The notes beneath the pieces are model-generated. The model did not search any database, had not been told where the DNA came from, and saw only the letters and a program-made list of their open reading frames with translations. DNA of 64,000 nt, taken from Lachnospiraceae bacterium 10-1. Its GTDB lineage: Bacteria; Bacillota; Clostridia; Lachnospirales; Lachnospiraceae. Position 1 is the stretch's first letter. Every line of letters begins with the position of its first letter. Both the position numbers and the translations under genes were made by a program. This document shows positions 1 to 7,854 of this stretch, piece by piece. The stretch is taken from contig KE159799.1 of the NCBI GenBank assembly GCA_000403495.2, forward strand, positions 846,782 through 910,781, written 5' to 3'.

Positions 1-93
1 GAGATGCTCCTGCTTGGCGTGGCTTGAAATATAAGTGATGCGCCCTGATAAGTCATGCAGCTTTGCCATTTCTATAAATGAATTTCTTTTCAT
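1..93 (-). CDS. Relaxase/mobilization protein, N-terminal 31 residues only
   Basis: This minus-strand frame opens with ATG at 93-91 and runs off the left edge of the window. It has a good Shine-Dalgarno (AAAGGAAA) about 7 bases upstream. The first residues, MKRNSFIEMAKLHDLSG followed by RITYISSHAKQEHL, resemble the opening of the relaxases of clostridial ICEs, which begin with an 'AKLHDLxGRIxYIS' strand. Relaxases nick oriT and lead the transferred strand into the recipient. The structured region just upstream (94-840) would be a natural place for its oriT. Family assignment rests on 31 residues, so it is tentative. Confidence 0.55.
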   Translation of the reverse strand, partial: MKRNSFIEMAKLHDLSGRITYISSHAKQEHL

Positions 94-490
94 AAACGCT
101 TTTCCTTTCTTTTGGCGGATAACCTGCCACCGCATTTTTTGTGAGCAGCCATTATAGGACGGCTGTCTGTGAACCGATGCCCGTATCCGGGCAGTCTACG
201 GCTGTCGCTTTCTGACAGCCGCAGGGGGCTTTGTTTTGTGAAGTCCCCTCTGCAATGCTGCACATCTGTCCTGAAATGTAGCCGTAAGCAGCAGCGCCAT
301 CTATGCGCCCGTCCTCTGGGCGGCATGGATAAATACAGTCCGGTTTTTTCGGACTGTATAAATTCACACTTGCGTGAATTTGCCCCCGGCAGGGCGAAAT
401 CCCCGGAGCATAAACCGAAGGTTTGTGCGTAGGGTGTATTTCGCTCTCAAACGCCGAGGGCTTAGGGGAGAGCTTGCGCCCTCCCCGGAA
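94..490. other. Structured intergenic region, candidate oriT
   Basis: There is no credible gene here. The stretch has stacked inverted repeats: a 10-bp perfect stem (333-342 with 350-359, T-rich loop), AATTCAC (361-367) with GTGAATT (374-380), and GGGGAG (465-470) with CTCCCC (481-486). The loop of the last includes TTGCGCC, running on to TTGCGCCCT. A TGCGCCC-type core also follows the oriT stems of the two MobA/MobL relaxases further along this window. Its position just ahead of the relaxase at 1-93 fits an origin of transfer. The nick site cannot be assigned from sequence alone. Confidence 0.35.
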
Positions 491-623
491 ATTAGTTGCT
501 GACACTCTCTGAACCACTCCGAAGCAGTCCGTGGAACAGATTCTTTACAGGCATAAAAAAGCCGCCTGCCTGAAAACTGGTATTCCAGTCTCAAAACAGA
601 CGGCTACATTTGCACCCTTATTT

Positions 624-828
624 GCAGCCTTCCGGCTGCTTTCTGCCCTTATTTTGCGGGCTTGAATGCCCGCCCTTTATTATGCAGCCTTTAATGGCTG
701 CCCCTTGTCCTTGTTTTGTAGCCTTTCGGCTACCTTTTGTTAGTCTTTTTTCAAAATACGGCTACATTTATACTTTGATATAAAAAATCCGCAAAAATAA
801 GGCTACAGTAAACCTAATTACCGTAGCC
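624..828. repeat. Array of short GC hairpins downstream of the parM/parR pair
   Basis: Four 6-bp stem hairpins recur at 28-34 base spacing: GCAGCC/GGCTGC at 624-639, GCGGGC/GCCCGC at 656-673, GCAGCC/GGCTGC at 684-701, GTAGCC/GGCTAC at 718-733. A wider GGCTAC/GTAGCC pair sits at 801-828. The intervals share a CCTTATTTTG-like sequence, so this is a decayed direct-repeat array and not just one terminator. It lies immediately 3' of the parR-like gene. It could be the centromere bound by that protein, a run of terminators, or both. Confidence 0.5.
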
Positions 829-844
829 CTGCCCTATAAATATA

Positions 845-1366
845 TTAAAATGCGTCAAAATCAATCAAATCATTGTCCGGCGGCTCTGTGGCATTCTCTG
901 ATACAGCTTCTTCCTGCATATTCCCCGCATTCCGTATCGTTGCTTTCGTAGCAGCGGGAGAAACTGTGCCGCCCGTCACATTTCCACTGTCTGCGCCGTT
1001 TAATGATTCCTGCCCGCACACCATGCCGCCCTGCGCCGCCTGATAAGCCCCCATAGGAACGGATAAAGGAAAAAGCTGCATCTGTGCCATATACATACCA
1101 AAAAGCGCCGGGAGATTGGACATTACTTTCTTTTCAACCGCTTCCACGATACGCTCTGCAAAAGCATCCTCTTTCTCCCGTGTTTCCAGATAGGGATCAT
1201 ACTCTGCCGCCATGCGCCTGTTATAATAATCATTGACCGCCTCTATCACAAATTTATTCTGCGACTTGAACATCTGCCGTATCTTTGGGGAGTGCAGAAG
1301 CTCCCACGCCCTGCATTCGTCCCCTTTTTCCATGTTAAAGCGGATATTATGGTTTTTGTTTTTCAT
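845..1366 (-). CDS. ParR/StbB-like partner of the ParM ATPase
   Basis: This is a 173-residue acidic protein encoded 13 bases downstream of the ParM-like gene, probably in the same operon. The N-terminal part (residues about 1-60) is basic and helical, with 'KIRQMFKSQNKFVIEAVNDYYNRR', a ribbon-helix-helix-like pattern (split here: KIRQMFKSQNKF then VIEAVNDYYNRR). The C-terminal half is low complexity and ends in an acidic DNDLIDFDAF tail. In type II partition systems a small DNA-binding adaptor follows parM, binds the centromere and caps the actin-like filament with its C-terminal tail. The role is inferred from position and general architecture; I do not recognise the family by sequence. Confidence 0.5.
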   Translation of the reverse strand: MKNKNHNIRFNMEKGDECRAWELLHSPKIRQMFKSQNKFVIEAVNDYYNRRMAAEYDPYLETREKEDAFAERIVEAVEKKVMSNLPALFGMYMAQMQLFPLSVPMGAYQAAQGGMVCGQESLNGADSGNVTGGTVSPAATKATIRNAGNMQEEAVSENATEPPDNDLIDFDAF

Positions 1367-1379
1367 TCAAATGCGCCCC

Positions 1380-2330
1380 TTATCCGGCTGATGCCATTGC
1401 TTTCTGCCTGCGGAGTTTCATATAACAGAAATATTCGTAGCCTTTGGCGTTTGCCCGTATATCATGGTTAAAAGTAACATTATCGCTGTCATAACTGCCC
1501 ACAAGCTCCACAACCTTCGCCCCACCGCCCATGACATACAGTTTCATAAGATTAGGATTGTAACCATGCGCTTTCAGTTCTGCAAATATCTTATCCACAT
1601 AGGATTTTGCCGCTTCCTCCATGAGCTGCTGGTATTCCCCGCCCACTTTTGTATCGCCGCAGCGCAGATAATTCTCAATAATTTCCATCGGAAGTTCCTC
1701 CGCTTTTCTGTCTAAGATGTGGTCACGGATCACCTTAAAACACTCGCCCACGCCAAGCCGCACTGTCCACGATTTGCTTTCGCTTGCCTTGCCATTATTG
1801 AGTATCATCACGTTCATCGTCCCATTCCCAATATCAGCTACCATGTGCATACCCTTAAAATCCGGCAGGCTCTCCGCTATCGCTGCATAGCACTGTGGCA
1901 TGACCGTACAGTCCACAATGTCAATCAAATAACGCCTGCCCGCATACTTATAATCTACATGACGGTTCTGCATCATATACTCCCGGAACGAATCCCGCTG
2001 TGTCTGAACCCATTTTAACGGAAGTCCCACCGCAAGATGAATCTTTGCCGTTGACAGCCCTCTTGCGTTCAGTTCCTTTGCTATGGCGGCAAGGGTAATG
2101 ATATAATTATCGTCATCCATGCTCTTTTCCGCCACAAAATCCTTATGCCCCTCGCCTATGGTGTAATAGCTGCCTTCATATTCCAAATAATTCCTTGTAA
2201 AAATAGGCGGCTGGTCGCTCCTGCTCACGGAAGTCGGGAAACAGCACCTTGCCGTCTTATAGTTCCCATAGCCTGCATCCACGCCTAAAATAATTGTCCC
2301 GTTCATGTTGTAATCCCTGATCTTTGTCAT
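1380..2330 (-). CDS. parM: ParM/StbA-type actin-like segregation ATPase
   Basis: This 316-residue protein has the actin-fold nucleotide-binding signatures: phosphate 1 motif LGVDAGYGNYKTA near residue 15, phosphate 2 motif VADIGNGTMNVMIL near residue 165, and an adenosine motif VMGGGAKV near residue 267. ParM-type proteins polymerise to push apart plasmid or excised-ICE copies. The start is supported by GAGAGGA about 8 bases upstream of ATG. It lies between the serine recombinase (38 bases upstream) and the ParR-like gene. A partition system implies that this element spends time as an extrachromosomal, replicating circle. Confidence 0.82.
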   Translation of the reverse strand: MTKIRDYNMNGTIILGVDAGYGNYKTARCCFPTSVSRSDQPPIFTRNYLEYEGSYYTIGEGHKDFVAEKSMDDDNYIITLAAIAKELNARGLSTAKIHLAVGLPLKWVQTQRDSFREYMMQNRHVDYKYAGRRYLIDIVDCTVMPQCYAAIAESLPDFKGMHMVADIGNGTMNVMILNNGKASESKSWTVRLGVGECFKVIRDHILDRKAEELPMEIIENYLRCGDTKVGGEYQQLMEEAAKSYVDKIFAELKAHGYNPNLMKLYVMGGGAKVVELVGSYDSDNVTFNHDIRANAKGYEYFCYMKLRRQKAMASAG

Positions 2331-2368
2331 ATAAAAATCCTCTCTTTCATGGTTTGTTTTTAATAAAA

Positions 2369-4342
2369 TTATCTGCCATACTTGCGTTTCACTTCTTCTT
2401 TCGTCGGAAGGCTGCCGTCTACGATAACTTTATTTTCCCCGGCTGTTATGGCTGCAACCTGCTCCGTGCTGTCTGTAAGCAGAAGTCCATCCGCTGACTG
2501 CCTCGCTTCCTCTATCTGTTTCTGCCTGTCTGCGGCATTTGCACCCTCAATCAGCTGCCGGATTTCCGGTCTGTGCTTCTTGCGGTATGCTTTTTGGTAC
2601 TCCCTGCTGTACTGGCGGCGTTTCCGTTTCTTTTCTTCCTCTGCAATTTCTTCCTCCGAAAGTTCCTGCGCCGGAAGATCCACCTTCCCGATATAATTTA
2701 AGAAAATCTCAATCTCCTGCACACGGTCTCCATCCATTTTCTCTATTTTGTGTACCAGAACCTTGTCCACAAATTCATTGACGATGGCAGGCGTAAGTTC
2801 CTGAATGTCAGTGTATTTATGCACAAGCAACAAAAATTCTTCCGTCCTGTCCGTATCTTCTTCAAACTGCATGAGTTTTTCCTGAATTTCTCTCATGGAA
2901 ATCTCAATCTCCTGCTGTTCCTTTTCATAATCGGAAGAAAGCATTTCGTATCGCCTGTCCGGCAGCTTTCCCATTGCGTTGTCCTCATACACCTTTTTAA
3001 TCAGCAGGTCAAGGTCTGCAAAGCGTTTCTCTTTTTTCACAAGGTCTGATTTCAGCTTTTTTACCTCGCCTTTGTCCCTGACCTGTGATGCGCTCCGCAT
3101 ACTTTTTATAAATGCCGCCTCGTCCATGCGGACGCTTTTTAAGGCATACTGTATTGTTTCAAGGATAAGTTGCTTTACCGTGTCCTCTTTGATGGAGTGG
3201 GAACAGCACACCTTTCTGTTCTGCTTTCTGGCACTGTTATATGTCCCACAGTTAAAGCCTGCGGATGTGTGTTGGACTTCCCCGTTCGGAATCCCACGCC
3301 AGTCCCTGCCTGCCCTCGTTGTTCCCCTGCGGTAGTGCATTTTTCCACCACAGTCTGCACAATAGAGCTTTCCGGTCAGCATACTCCCTTCCCCGCTGGT
3401 ATCAAACCTTCGAACAGTTTTTCTTAATTCCTGCACCATATACCAAGTCCTGCGGTCTATAATCGGTTCATGGGTATCCTGAAAAACAAGAATCTCGTCA
3501 CTGCTGTTTTTGACTGCTTTCTTGTCCTTATAGGATTCCTTGTGGCTGCGGAAATTTACGGTATCTCCCATATATTCCGGTCTTTCCAGTATCCGTGCAA
3601 CCGATCCGCCCGTCCAGTTATAAGGAGTTTCAAAATTACACATAGTTTTATAATTCCCCCTGTTTCTGGTCGCCTGATAATATGATGGTTTCTCAATCTT
3701 TTCTTCCGTAAGCTGCTTGGCAATCTGGAACGGTCCCATGCCATCCACTGTCAGCCTGAAAATCTTCCGCACAACCTCCGCAGCTTCATCATCGACAATC
3801 CAAAGATTTTTGTCATCAGGGCTTTTTACATAGCCATATGGCGGATTGCTCGTAATCGGTTTTCCCTCTTTCCCCTTTGCCCGCAAAACTGCGGTGATCT
3901 TCCTGCTGCAGTCACGAAGATACCATTCGTTCATGATATTCAAAAAAGGGGCGAATTCACTGCTGGTGTTGTTGGTACTGTCAACACCGTTGGAAACAGC
4001 AATAAAACGGACACCCTTCTCCCGGAAGAATACCTCGGTGTAGAATCCCACCTGAAGGTAATCCCTCCCCACACGGCTCATATCTTTTACTATGACTGTG
4101 CTGACGTCGCCGTTTTCAATCCGGCTTAACATCTGCTTCCATCCCGGTCTTTCAAAACTGCCGCCGGAAAATCCGTCATCCGTAAAATGCACCGTGTTCG
4201 TGTACCCGTTATTTTTTGCGTAGTCTTCCAGCATTTTCTTCTGGTTGACTATGCTGTTGCTGTCCCCCGCAAGATCATCGTCCCTTGAGAGTCGCTCATA
4301 AAGAGCTGTTATTCTGTTGTCACCAGCCGTCCTGTTGTTCAT
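2369..4342 (-). CDS. Large serine recombinase (TnpX-like), element D
   Basis: This is a 657-residue site-specific recombinase. The N-terminal resolvase catalytic domain opens with ALYERLSRDDD, which holds the catalytic serine. It is followed by a 'recombinase' domain, a zinc ribbon (GKLYCADCGGKMHYRR with a later CCSHS pair), a long coiled coil, and a basic C-terminal tail (KKRKRRQYSREYQKAYRKK). These enzymes join element ends to a chromosomal or ICE target through a two-base core. The start codon overlaps the TnpW stop (ATGA), so the two are translationally coupled. Unlike the recombinases of IMEs A-C it is not next to a recognisable element end: parM follows after 38 bases. Confidence 0.92.
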   Translation of the reverse strand: MNNRTAGDNRITALYERLSRDDDLAGDSNSIVNQKKMLEDYAKNNGYTNTVHFTDDGFSGGSFERPGWKQMLSRIENGDVSTVIVKDMSRVGRDYLQVGFYTEVFFREKGVRFIAVSNGVDSTNNTSSEFAPFLNIMNEWYLRDCSRKITAVLRAKGKEGKPITSNPPYGYVKSPDDKNLWIVDDEAAEVVRKIFRLTVDGMGPFQIAKQLTEEKIEKPSYYQATRNRGNYKTMCNFETPYNWTGGSVARILERPEYMGDTVNFRSHKESYKDKKAVKNSSDEILVFQDTHEPIIDRRTWYMVQELRKTVRRFDTSGEGSMLTGKLYCADCGGKMHYRRGTTRAGRDWRGIPNGEVQHTSAGFNCGTYNSARKQNRKVCCSHSIKEDTVKQLILETIQYALKSVRMDEAAFIKSMRSASQVRDKGEVKKLKSDLVKKEKRFADLDLLIKKVYEDNAMGKLPDRRYEMLSSDYEKEQQEIEISMREIQEKLMQFEEDTDRTEEFLLLVHKYTDIQELTPAIVNEFVDKVLVHKIEKMDGDRVQEIEIFLNYIGKVDLPAQELSEEEIAEEEKKRKRRQYSREYQKAYRKKHRPEIRQLIEGANAADRQKQIEEARQSADGLLLTDSTEQVAAITAGENKVIVDGSLPTKEEVKRKYGR

Positions 4343-4584
4343 TCCGAACTCCTTTCCGGCGGCTGGCTCATCTGTGGTGAATCCATCTTAACATAACTTT
4401 CCGTGCCTGTCACCATTTCATTCAAAATTAAGCGGGGAATTTTTTCATCCAGCGTGTCTGCGTATCCCGAACCCGTATATACCCTGACCTTGAAAAGCGT
4501 CCCTCCGATTCTTCTGTAAAAAAATCCAGCCTCATGCGGGCTGGTTTCCATCATCCTGTCATTATCCGTTTTTACTGTTTCCAT
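4339..4584 (-). CDS. TnpW-like small protein coupled to the recombinase
   Basis: This 81-residue protein starts at the ATG (4584) preceded by AAGGGAGGATGC; an in-frame upstream ATG at 4653 lacks a comparable ribosome site. The core GGTLFKVRVYTGSGYADTLDEK is a beta-strand/turn/helix pattern (GGTLFKVRVYTGSG, then a helix) shared with the small proteins preceding the other recombinases here. Its stop overlaps the recombinase start by four bases. TnpW-type proteins are regularly found beside TnpX-like recombinases but their function is not established; a recombination-accessory or directionality role is my inference. Confidence 0.6.
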   Translation of the reverse strand: METVKTDNDRMMETSPHEAGFFYRRIGGTLFKVRVYTGSGYADTLDEKIPRLILNEMVTGTESYVKMDSPQMSQPPERSSE

Positions 4585-4821
4585 GCATCCTCCCTTGCGC
4601 ATCCGGCTCACTGCCGTTATAATGTTTCTTATGCTTCCGTTATTTGTAACCATATTTTTGTGTTATCCGTATCCCATATTCCCATTCTCCTTTCTTGTAA
4701 CCAATTTTTAAATAAAAAGAATTACATCTTTCACTAATGGGAGAAAAACGGCTATAAAAACGGAAGTGTTTTTGAAAAAACTGCTACAAAATTTTATTTT
4801 TTTGCAAAGGACTGACTATAA

Positions 4822-5469
4822 ATGCCGAAATACGCTGAGTTCCAGACATTCAGGGAACAAAACTTAATAACCGAAGCTGACGGGGATATGCTCCACCGTG
4901 AAGCCCGTGCGCTTGCCCTCCGGCGTATCGAGGAAAGCGCACGGACAGAGGAGGATTTCAGGGAAGTCATTAAATGGTGGGATAAACTGGATGCTAACAG
5001 GGAACGCAGGGAAAGGGATCATGAAAAAGGACGCTCCGTTGTCCCTCTGGAATGGGGCACAGACGAACCATATCTTTCTGACAGGCCTTCCTATGACACG
5101 GTTTTAAGAAGGCTCATGCTTGCAGGCGATTTCATTGACCTCATATTTGACTGCCCGGAAACGCTACATGAACTTGTCACGGATGCGGATTTATCAAGAA
5201 TATTAAAAGACCTGAAACCGCATCTCAAAAATATGCTCTATTATCTGTTCCTGCATGATTACTCTGCTGCGGAGTATGCGGAGAACATCGGACAGTCAGA
5301 CCGGAATATCCGTGGCATTCGGGAGACTGCACTGAAAAAGATACGGAAACTTTATGGCGGCATACTCGCATACAGACAAGAGAACAGCCTTCCGATGACG
5401 ATTGATGAAAAATATTTCTTAAACAATGGCGTGCGGAAGAAAAAGGACAGCAGACAGCTTGACCGATAA
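4822..5469 (+). CDS. Sigma-70-like transcription factor
   Basis: This is a 215-residue protein divergent from the recombinase/TnpW pair. The C-terminal part (residues about 125-180) has a region-4-like helix-turn-helix: LKNMLYYLFLHDYSAAEYAE, then a recognition helix with SDRNIRGIRETALKKIR. The N-terminal part is helical and charged with no recognisable region 2, so it may be a regulator with a sigma-type HTH and not a full sigma factor. It could control the divergent recombinase or the + strand genes behind it. Such mini-sigma proteins are common regulators in conjugative elements of Firmicutes. Confidence 0.6.
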   Translation: MPKYAEFQTFREQNLITEADGDMLHREARALALRRIEESARTEEDFREVIKWWDKLDANRERRERDHEKGRSVVPLEWGTDEPYLSDRPSYDTVLRRLMLAGDFIDLIFDCPETLHELVTDADLSRILKDLKPHLKNMLYYLFLHDYSAAEYAENIGQSDRNIRGIRETALKKIRKLYGGILAYRQENSLPMTIDEKYFLNNGVRKKKDSRQLDR

Positions 5470-5624
5470 CAGGTAACTGCTTATAATATAGGAAGTATTA
5501 CATCAGATGATGCAATGAGCGCAAGAGAGGAAAGAGGGAGCTTGCTCACTCTTGACGAACGGCGAATGCCGATCATGAACGAAGTTCATGATATGATAGA
5601 TTGATGGATTGGAGCAGATTTTCT
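5470..5624 (+). promoter_or_regulatory. Leader with hairpins before the zinc-finger gene
   Basis: This 155-base gap contains small stems, including CGGCgaatGCCG and CATGAACgaagTTCATG just upstream of the next gene. There is no clear promoter hexamer pair. It may be a translational control region between the sigma-like gene and the gene at 5625. Confidence 0.25.
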
Positions 5625-6539
5625 ATGAAGAATTTATTTGAACATACCAGCGCACCGTGGATTCGGTACAGCAACTACGAATATAAAACAGATAATAATG
5701 ACAATCTTTACATAACCGTTTCCAAAGATGCCAAGCCGGAAATGTACCGCCCCATGCAGAAAGCAGGACAACTCGTTATGGATGCCGTAAATGTCGGACT
5801 TGCCGCCATGCACAAAGTCCCGGAAGAAGAACTGAAAGAATCTGTCCTCGGTTTTGTGCGGAAGTACGGTTTCCTCGGCTTTATGACCGCCCTGCCGACA
5901 ACAGCGGATTTTATCACCTATGAATCCGTGTATCTTCCCAAGAACCACTTTATAAAGGAAGAATCCCTCTCCACTGAGGATTACCTTTCTTATTTCTATC
6001 CTTTTAATAAGCCGGATTTCAGAAAAAAAGGCGTGGAATCGGGATGGTCTGTGACTGACCGTGAGGGCATTGCAATCGCAATGGCTATGGGGAATGCGCC
6101 GCAGGCTGTGACGATGGGATTCCAGAAGGAATATGCCGAAAAGTACGACTGGATTGTGAAAGAGTTTACTGACCTTGCGTTTACGTTTATGACAAGTTTC
6201 CTTTATTACCTCGATTATGATTCGCTTGACGAAGATACCCGCAGCCTGTACCGTCAGGGCATTTCCGCTTTCGGCGGTATTGCCCCAACTTACCGGATCG
6301 CACTTGAAAAGGATGCGCCCGTCATTGTATGGGACTTCCATTCCCTACTTATCATGGTTCAGATGTGTTTCTCCTTCATGCTCACGGATAAGGACAGCGA
6401 TATGCGGATGTGCAAGCACTGTAAAAAAGCTTTTATTGCAAGCAGAAAAGGAAATGAGTTTTGCAGTCCGCAATGTAAAAACCAATATAATGTATACAAA
6501 TCAAGAGAAAAGAAAAAGGGGAACAAAAACGATGATTGA
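5625..6539 (+). CDS. Zinc-finger protein of unknown function (DUF6076-like)
   Basis: This is a roughly 304-residue soluble protein. The last 45 residues hold a treble-clef-like zinc site, CKHCKKAFIAS then FCSPQCKNQYNVYKSR, followed by a lysine-rich tail. The same C-terminal finger ends many element-encoded proteins of Clostridia. I chose ATG at 5625 because GGAG lies 10 bases upstream; the frame is open to 5601. The stop overlaps the start of the nuclease-like gene by eight bases, so the two are co-translated and may act together. No function is known to me; partner or antitoxin to the downstream nuclease-like protein is a testable guess. Confidence 0.5.
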   Translation: MKNLFEHTSAPWIRYSNYEYKTDNNDNLYITVSKDAKPEMYRPMQKAGQLVMDAVNVGLAAMHKVPEEELKESVLGFVRKYGFLGFMTALPTTADFITYESVYLPKNHFIKEESLSTEDYLSYFYPFNKPDFRKKGVESGWSVTDREGIAIAMAMGNAPQAVTMGFQKEYAEKYDWIVKEFTDLAFTFMTSFLYYLDYDSLDEDTRSLYRQGISAFGGIAPTYRIALEKDAPVIVWDFHSLLIMVQMCFSFMLTDKDSDMRMCKHCKKAFIASRKGNEFCSPQCKNQYNVYKSREKKKGNKNDD

Positions 6540-7050
6540 AAACAGGAATGTAAATATCATAACCGATGCTGACGGTAAAAAGCTGGCCTTGATTAACGAT
6601 ATACGTTTCAAGGGCAAACGGCAGATTGACTGGGATGATGTAAAACAATATCTTGAGGGATATGTCGGTGACTATTACGAAATTGAAGAAAGTGCAGAAC
6701 GTATTTATATCGGAAATGAACTTCCGGAAGAATACACGGAATCAGAGAGCCGTAAAAGCCTTATGGGGGCTAATGCGAAAGCTAAGGCAAATGCCGCCAC
6801 TGCAATACCGGAGCTGATCCAGATAGCATCCAATCCGGCTTATGAGGAAAACCGCAAGGAAAAACACAATAAAAATGCCAAATTCGGCTGGTACAGGTAT
6901 GATGTCCGTTTTGCCCTCCCGGTCTATGAAGAAAACGTACTCGTCAGATACAATATTTTCCATGCCCGGCTTCTAATCAACCACGCTGAAAACGGCAAAA
7001 AATATCTGTATGACATTTTGGCAGTAAAAAAAGAAACGAGCAAGCCGTAA
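6532..7050 (+). CDS. BECR-superfamily nuclease-like protein (PBECR3/LPD3 type)
   Basis: This 172-residue protein carries a C-terminal block typical of the phage/ICE Barnase-EndoU-ColicinE5/D-RelE-like nucleases: AKFGWYRYDVRFALPVY, then HARLLINHAENGKKYLYDIL ending in VKKETS. The N-terminal half (INDIRFKGKRQIDWDDVKQY) matches the N-terminal portion of the same family. Such domains occur as stand-alone toxins or as modules of polyvalent proteins on mobile elements; an RNase role is inferred. It starts inside the previous gene (ATGATTGA overlap). No separate antitoxin follows; the next feature is the inverted repeat at 7166-7275. Confidence 0.55.
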   Translation: MIENRNVNIITDADGKKLALINDIRFKGKRQIDWDDVKQYLEGYVGDYYEIEESAERIYIGNELPEEYTESESRKSLMGANAKAKANAATAIPELIQIASNPAYEENRKEKHNKNAKFGWYRYDVRFALPVYEENVLVRYNIFHARLLINHAENGKKYLYDILAVKKETSKP

Positions 7051-7165
7051 CAAGATGTACGGTGAAAACCCATTTCTTATTGTCAATAATAAGCTATTTT
7101 TCCCGTCCTGTCAATCCCCGATTTTGATTTTTTCAAAATGCCGCCATTGGCATTTCTAATGCAAT

Positions 7166-7275
7166 GGGGGAACTTTGTTCCCCCTTAACTACCCCATAGC
7201 AGGAAGCGCAGAAGATGTCAAGACCGCCGCAGGCGAGGCAGAGCCGATGTCTTGACATCTTCTGCGCTTCCTGCT
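7166..7275. repeat. 8-bp hairpin followed by a perfect 27-bp inverted repeat
   Basis: GGGGGAAC (7166-7173) pairs with GTTCCCCC (7177-7184) across a three-base loop. Thirteen bases on, a perfect 27-bp inverted repeat (7198-7224 with 7249-7275) encloses a 24-base spacer. The region lies between convergent genes, so it could be a bidirectional terminator. The size, perfection and neighbouring hairpin are also compatible with an oriT or a recombinase/replication site. No T-tract follows either arm, which argues against a simple terminator. Confidence 0.6.
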
Positions 7276-7299
7276 ACCACCTGCGGGATTTCCACAAAA

Positions 7300-7653
7300 T
7301 TAAAGAGAATAAATCAAGTCATGCAGCACTATTTCCTCCGCCCTGCTCCTGATGCTGTTTGTTTTTTGAATCCAAAGCAGCCAGTCATCGGATTTTAGCT
7401 GCTCCGTCACACCCTCGTTTTTTGCCATCTGTCTTACAAGCCTGTCCATCATTTCATTACATTCCTCGTCAATCTCTGCAAGATGCTTCCATAAGGTTTC
7501 CGACAAAAGCATATAAGAATAAATGCCCCTGTGGTTTTCTTCCAAAAACCGCTTTCTCATTCTCCCATACTTCCCGATCTGATATTCTATTGTATCCGAA
7601 AGTTTGAGATCAGGGATTAGATAATCGCCTTCCCAATGATATGTAATCTCCAT
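7300..7653 (-). CDS. tnpV: TnpV-family protein (copy 1)
   Basis: This is a 117-residue protein of the TnpV family. The conserved core is YLIPDLKL near the N-terminus, GKYGRMRKRFLEENH in the middle, and a C-terminal SIRSRAEEIVLHDLIY. I chose ATG at 7653, with AAAGGCGG upstream. TnpV accompanies Tn4451-like and ICE-borne elements; its function is unknown. Two more copies lie in this window at 15104-15466 and 51999-52388. Here it sits close to the boundary where element D cuts the helicase gene. Confidence 0.8.
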   Translation of the reverse strand: MEITYHWEGDYLIPDLKLSDTIEYQIGKYGRMRKRFLEENHRGIYSYMLLSETLWKHLAEIDEECNEMMDRLVRQMAKNEGVTEQLKSDDWLLWIQKTNSIRSRAEEIVLHDLIYSL

Positions 7654-7770
7654 ATACAACCGCCTTTCTTTGTGCTAAACTGTTTACAGATACGAATAAA
7701 AAGAGCTATCACCCACTTTCTTTACCACAACATCTGCAAGTTTCCATTCACCACAAATGAGCCAGCCGCA

Positions 7771-7854
7771 TATGTTGTATTTTAGCAGATGCCCCATTTC
7801 CGCTAAAATACTGCGTTTGCCGAAAATGTTTACATCTACAGTTCACAACATATC
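7771..7854. repeat. Inverted repeats at the element D/helicase junction
   Basis: GTATTTTAGC (7777-7786) pairs perfectly with GCTAAAATAC (7802-7811), a likely terminator or recombinase subsite. ATATGTTGT (7771-7779) is inverted as ACAACATAT at 7846-7854, right where helicase homology stops. For IMEs A and C the ends also carry short inverted repeats next to the core, so these may mark the element's attachment arm. The crossover base cannot be fixed without the other junction. Confidence 0.4.

Larger units (their letters stand above)
1..7850. mobile_element. Fourth inserted element (IME/ICE D), right end only, truncating the SNF2 helicase gene
   Basis: The helicase reading frame at 7836-16355 stops being helicase-like just after its DEAH region and ends within a few codons. 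Downstream of that point lie genes foreign to the conjugation operon: a TnpV homologue, a + strand sigma-like/zinc-finger/nuclease trio, a serine recombinase with TnpW, parM/parR and a relaxase start. The right junction is near 7850; a 9-bp inverted pair (ATATGTTGT at 7771-7779, ACAACATAT at 7846-7854) lies at this edge. The left junction and the rest of the helicase are outside the window, so the extent and even the unity of this element are inferred. Confidence 0.55.

Noticed and set aside
624-828. Possible CRISPR array
   Set aside because: Units are short GC palindromes with irregular 28-34 base spacing and no conserved long repeat or unique spacers; no cas genes.
5470-5600. tRNA or small RNA gene
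   Set aside because: Hairpins are short and no cloverleaf or promoter-terminator pair can be drawn.
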